Assembly: GCA_017529175.1 (NCBI GenBank)
Contig: JAFXNX010000268.1
Location: 1-8,505 of the forward strand
Origin: Clostridia bacterium
GTDB taxonomy: Bacteria > Bacillota_A > Clostridia > Oscillospirales > CAG-272
DNA: 8,505 nt
Reading direction: 5' to 3'
Shown: positions 7,848 to 8,505 of the stretch, in pieces
Layout of the letters: each line of letters starts with the position of its first letter
How positions within the stretch are numbered: position 1 is the stretch's first letter
The notes under the pieces: model-generated
The model's input: the letters and a program-made list of their open reading frames with translations, nothing else
The model's database searches: none
What the model was told of the DNA's origin: nothing
Position numbers and translations under genes: made by a program

Positions 7848-8505
7848 TTATATTTCCGCCGTTTTTGCGGAAAGGATCCTTTCGGTTGTTTTTTTCTTTA
7901 TTATGAAGTACGCAACTATTTGCGCCGCTATCGATACGCTCCAGGAAATGGGGTATGACATAAACAGTATCACGGGGCTTCTCGCGGCGGCGAATACGGT
8001 ATATATCCATATCATTCTGAAACCGCACGCCCCGGCAAGTGAAATTATCATAGGGGTAAGGGACGAACCCATGCCGCGGATGAATCCGGTGAAGCAGTCC
8101 ATAATACCGCAGGTGAAATAAGTCGTACAGATCACCGACATTCTGATAAATCCCGCCTCCAGCGCCTCGGCATTGTTCGGGATATAGATCCCGAGAAGCG
8201 ACCTTGCGAAAAAGAACGAGGCAAATCCGAGCACGAGTCCCGTTGCGGCGACGTACATAAGACAAATCAGCGCGATCTTCTTTATCCTCTCCGGGCGTCC
8301 CGCTCCGACGTGCTGTCCTACAAAGGTGAGCGAGGTGTGATAGAAGGAGTTCATCGCGATATAGATAAATCCCTCGAGGTTCTGAGCCGCAGAATTTCCC
8401 GTCACGAATACGTGCCCGAAAGAGTTGACCGACGACTGGATGACGATGTTTGAAAATGAGAACACCGTACCCTGAAGTCCCGCGGGTATGCCTATCTTCA
8501 TCATC
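7848..8505 (-). CDS. MATE-family efflux transporter, C-terminal half (partial, runs off right edge)
   Basis: MATE proteins export drugs, cationic metabolites or other organic compounds in exchange for Na+ or H+ across the inner membrane. About 218 residues are visible of a family length near 450, so the first six helices lie outside the window; the ATG at 8504 is an internal methionine rather than the start. The visible part opens with the family block KIGIPAGLQGTVFSFSN at the start of helix 7 and continues with the VIQSSVNSFG motif. It has about six hydrophobic helices (roughly residues 8-30, 43-65, 77-100, 118-142, 150-172, 176-202) and a basic cytoplasmic tail. GQHVGAGRPERIKK (63-76) is the conserved loop after helix 8. 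It precedes the GH3 gene by 18 nt. Substrate is unknown. No frameshift is seen in the visible part. Confidence 0.93.
   Translation of the reverse strand, partial: MMKIGIPAGLQGTVFSFSNIVIQSSVNSFGHVFVTGNSAAQNLEGFIYIAMNSFYHTSLTFVGQHVGAGRPERIKKIALICLMYVAATGLVLGFASFFFARSLLGIYIPNNAEALEAGFIRMSVICTTYFTCGIMDCFTGFIRGMGSSLTPMIISLAGACGFRMIWIYTVFAAARSPVILFMSYPISWSVSIAAQIVAYFIIKKKTTERILSAKTAEI

Noticed and set aside
7816..8265. 149-residue minus-strand frame overlapping the MATE gene
   Set aside because: It is a shadow frame; the MATE frame has clear helices and family motifs.
1..8505. CRISPR arrays, tRNA or rRNA genes, insertion sequences, phage or toxin-antitoxin genes
   Set aside because: No direct-repeat arrays, terminal inverted repeats or structured RNA candidates were seen; nearly every base is in a recognised gene.

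Overview
The window holds seven genes, all on the minus strand. Coding density is very high and the gaps between genes are short. Two genes run off the edges: formate-tetrahydrofolate ligase at the left (3' end missing) and a MATE transporter at the right (5' end missing). The setting suggests an anaerobic Firmicute, probably an uncultured gut clostridium. The evidence is a folate ligase typical of anaerobic one-carbon metabolism, strong Shine-Dalgarno sites (GGGAGG, AAGGAG, GAGAGGTGG), a sigma-A type promoter, and a short S4-less RluA enzyme with the HRLDRAVGG motif. The coding DNA is moderately GC-rich (about half, judged by eye) and the one real intergenic region is AT-rich. The taxon is an inference; there is no rRNA or other marker gene.

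Read in the direction of transcription (right to left), there are two units. Unit A (8505 to 5700) is the C-terminal half of a MATE-family efflux transporter followed 18 nt later by a signal-less family 3 glycoside hydrolase (beta-glucosidase type). It ends in a 10-bp GC-rich hairpin at 5671-5694. Unit B starts at a promoter at 5622-5650 (TTGAAA, 17 nt, TATAAT). It then runs through five tightly packed genes: an RluA-type pseudouridine synthase, a tandem AAA+ ATPase of the CbxX/CfxQ (SpoVK-like) family, a serine O-acetyltransferase, an IMP dehydrogenase, and formate-tetrahydrofolate ligase. The junctions are a 4-nt ATGA overlap and gaps of 22, 19 and 29 nt, with no terminator between genes, so co-transcription is very likely.

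Functionally, unit B mixes RNA modification, an ATPase of unknown client, the first step of cysteine synthesis from serine, and two nucleotide/one-carbon enzymes. The last two link naturally: 10-formyl-tetrahydrofolate from Fhs feeds purine ring synthesis, and GuaB commits the resulting IMP to guanine nucleotides. Unit A looks like import/export and breakdown of a glucoside, but the substrate cannot be read from the sequence.

Most of this is ordinary metabolism. Two items stand out. The IMP dehydrogenase is not the common bacterial type: it matches the Tritrichomonas foetus enzyme residue for residue at the catalytic and drug-binding positions. The AAA+ protein carries an N-terminal half that looks like a decayed second AAA+ module. 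I see no CRISPR array, insertion sequence, tRNA, rRNA or phage gene.
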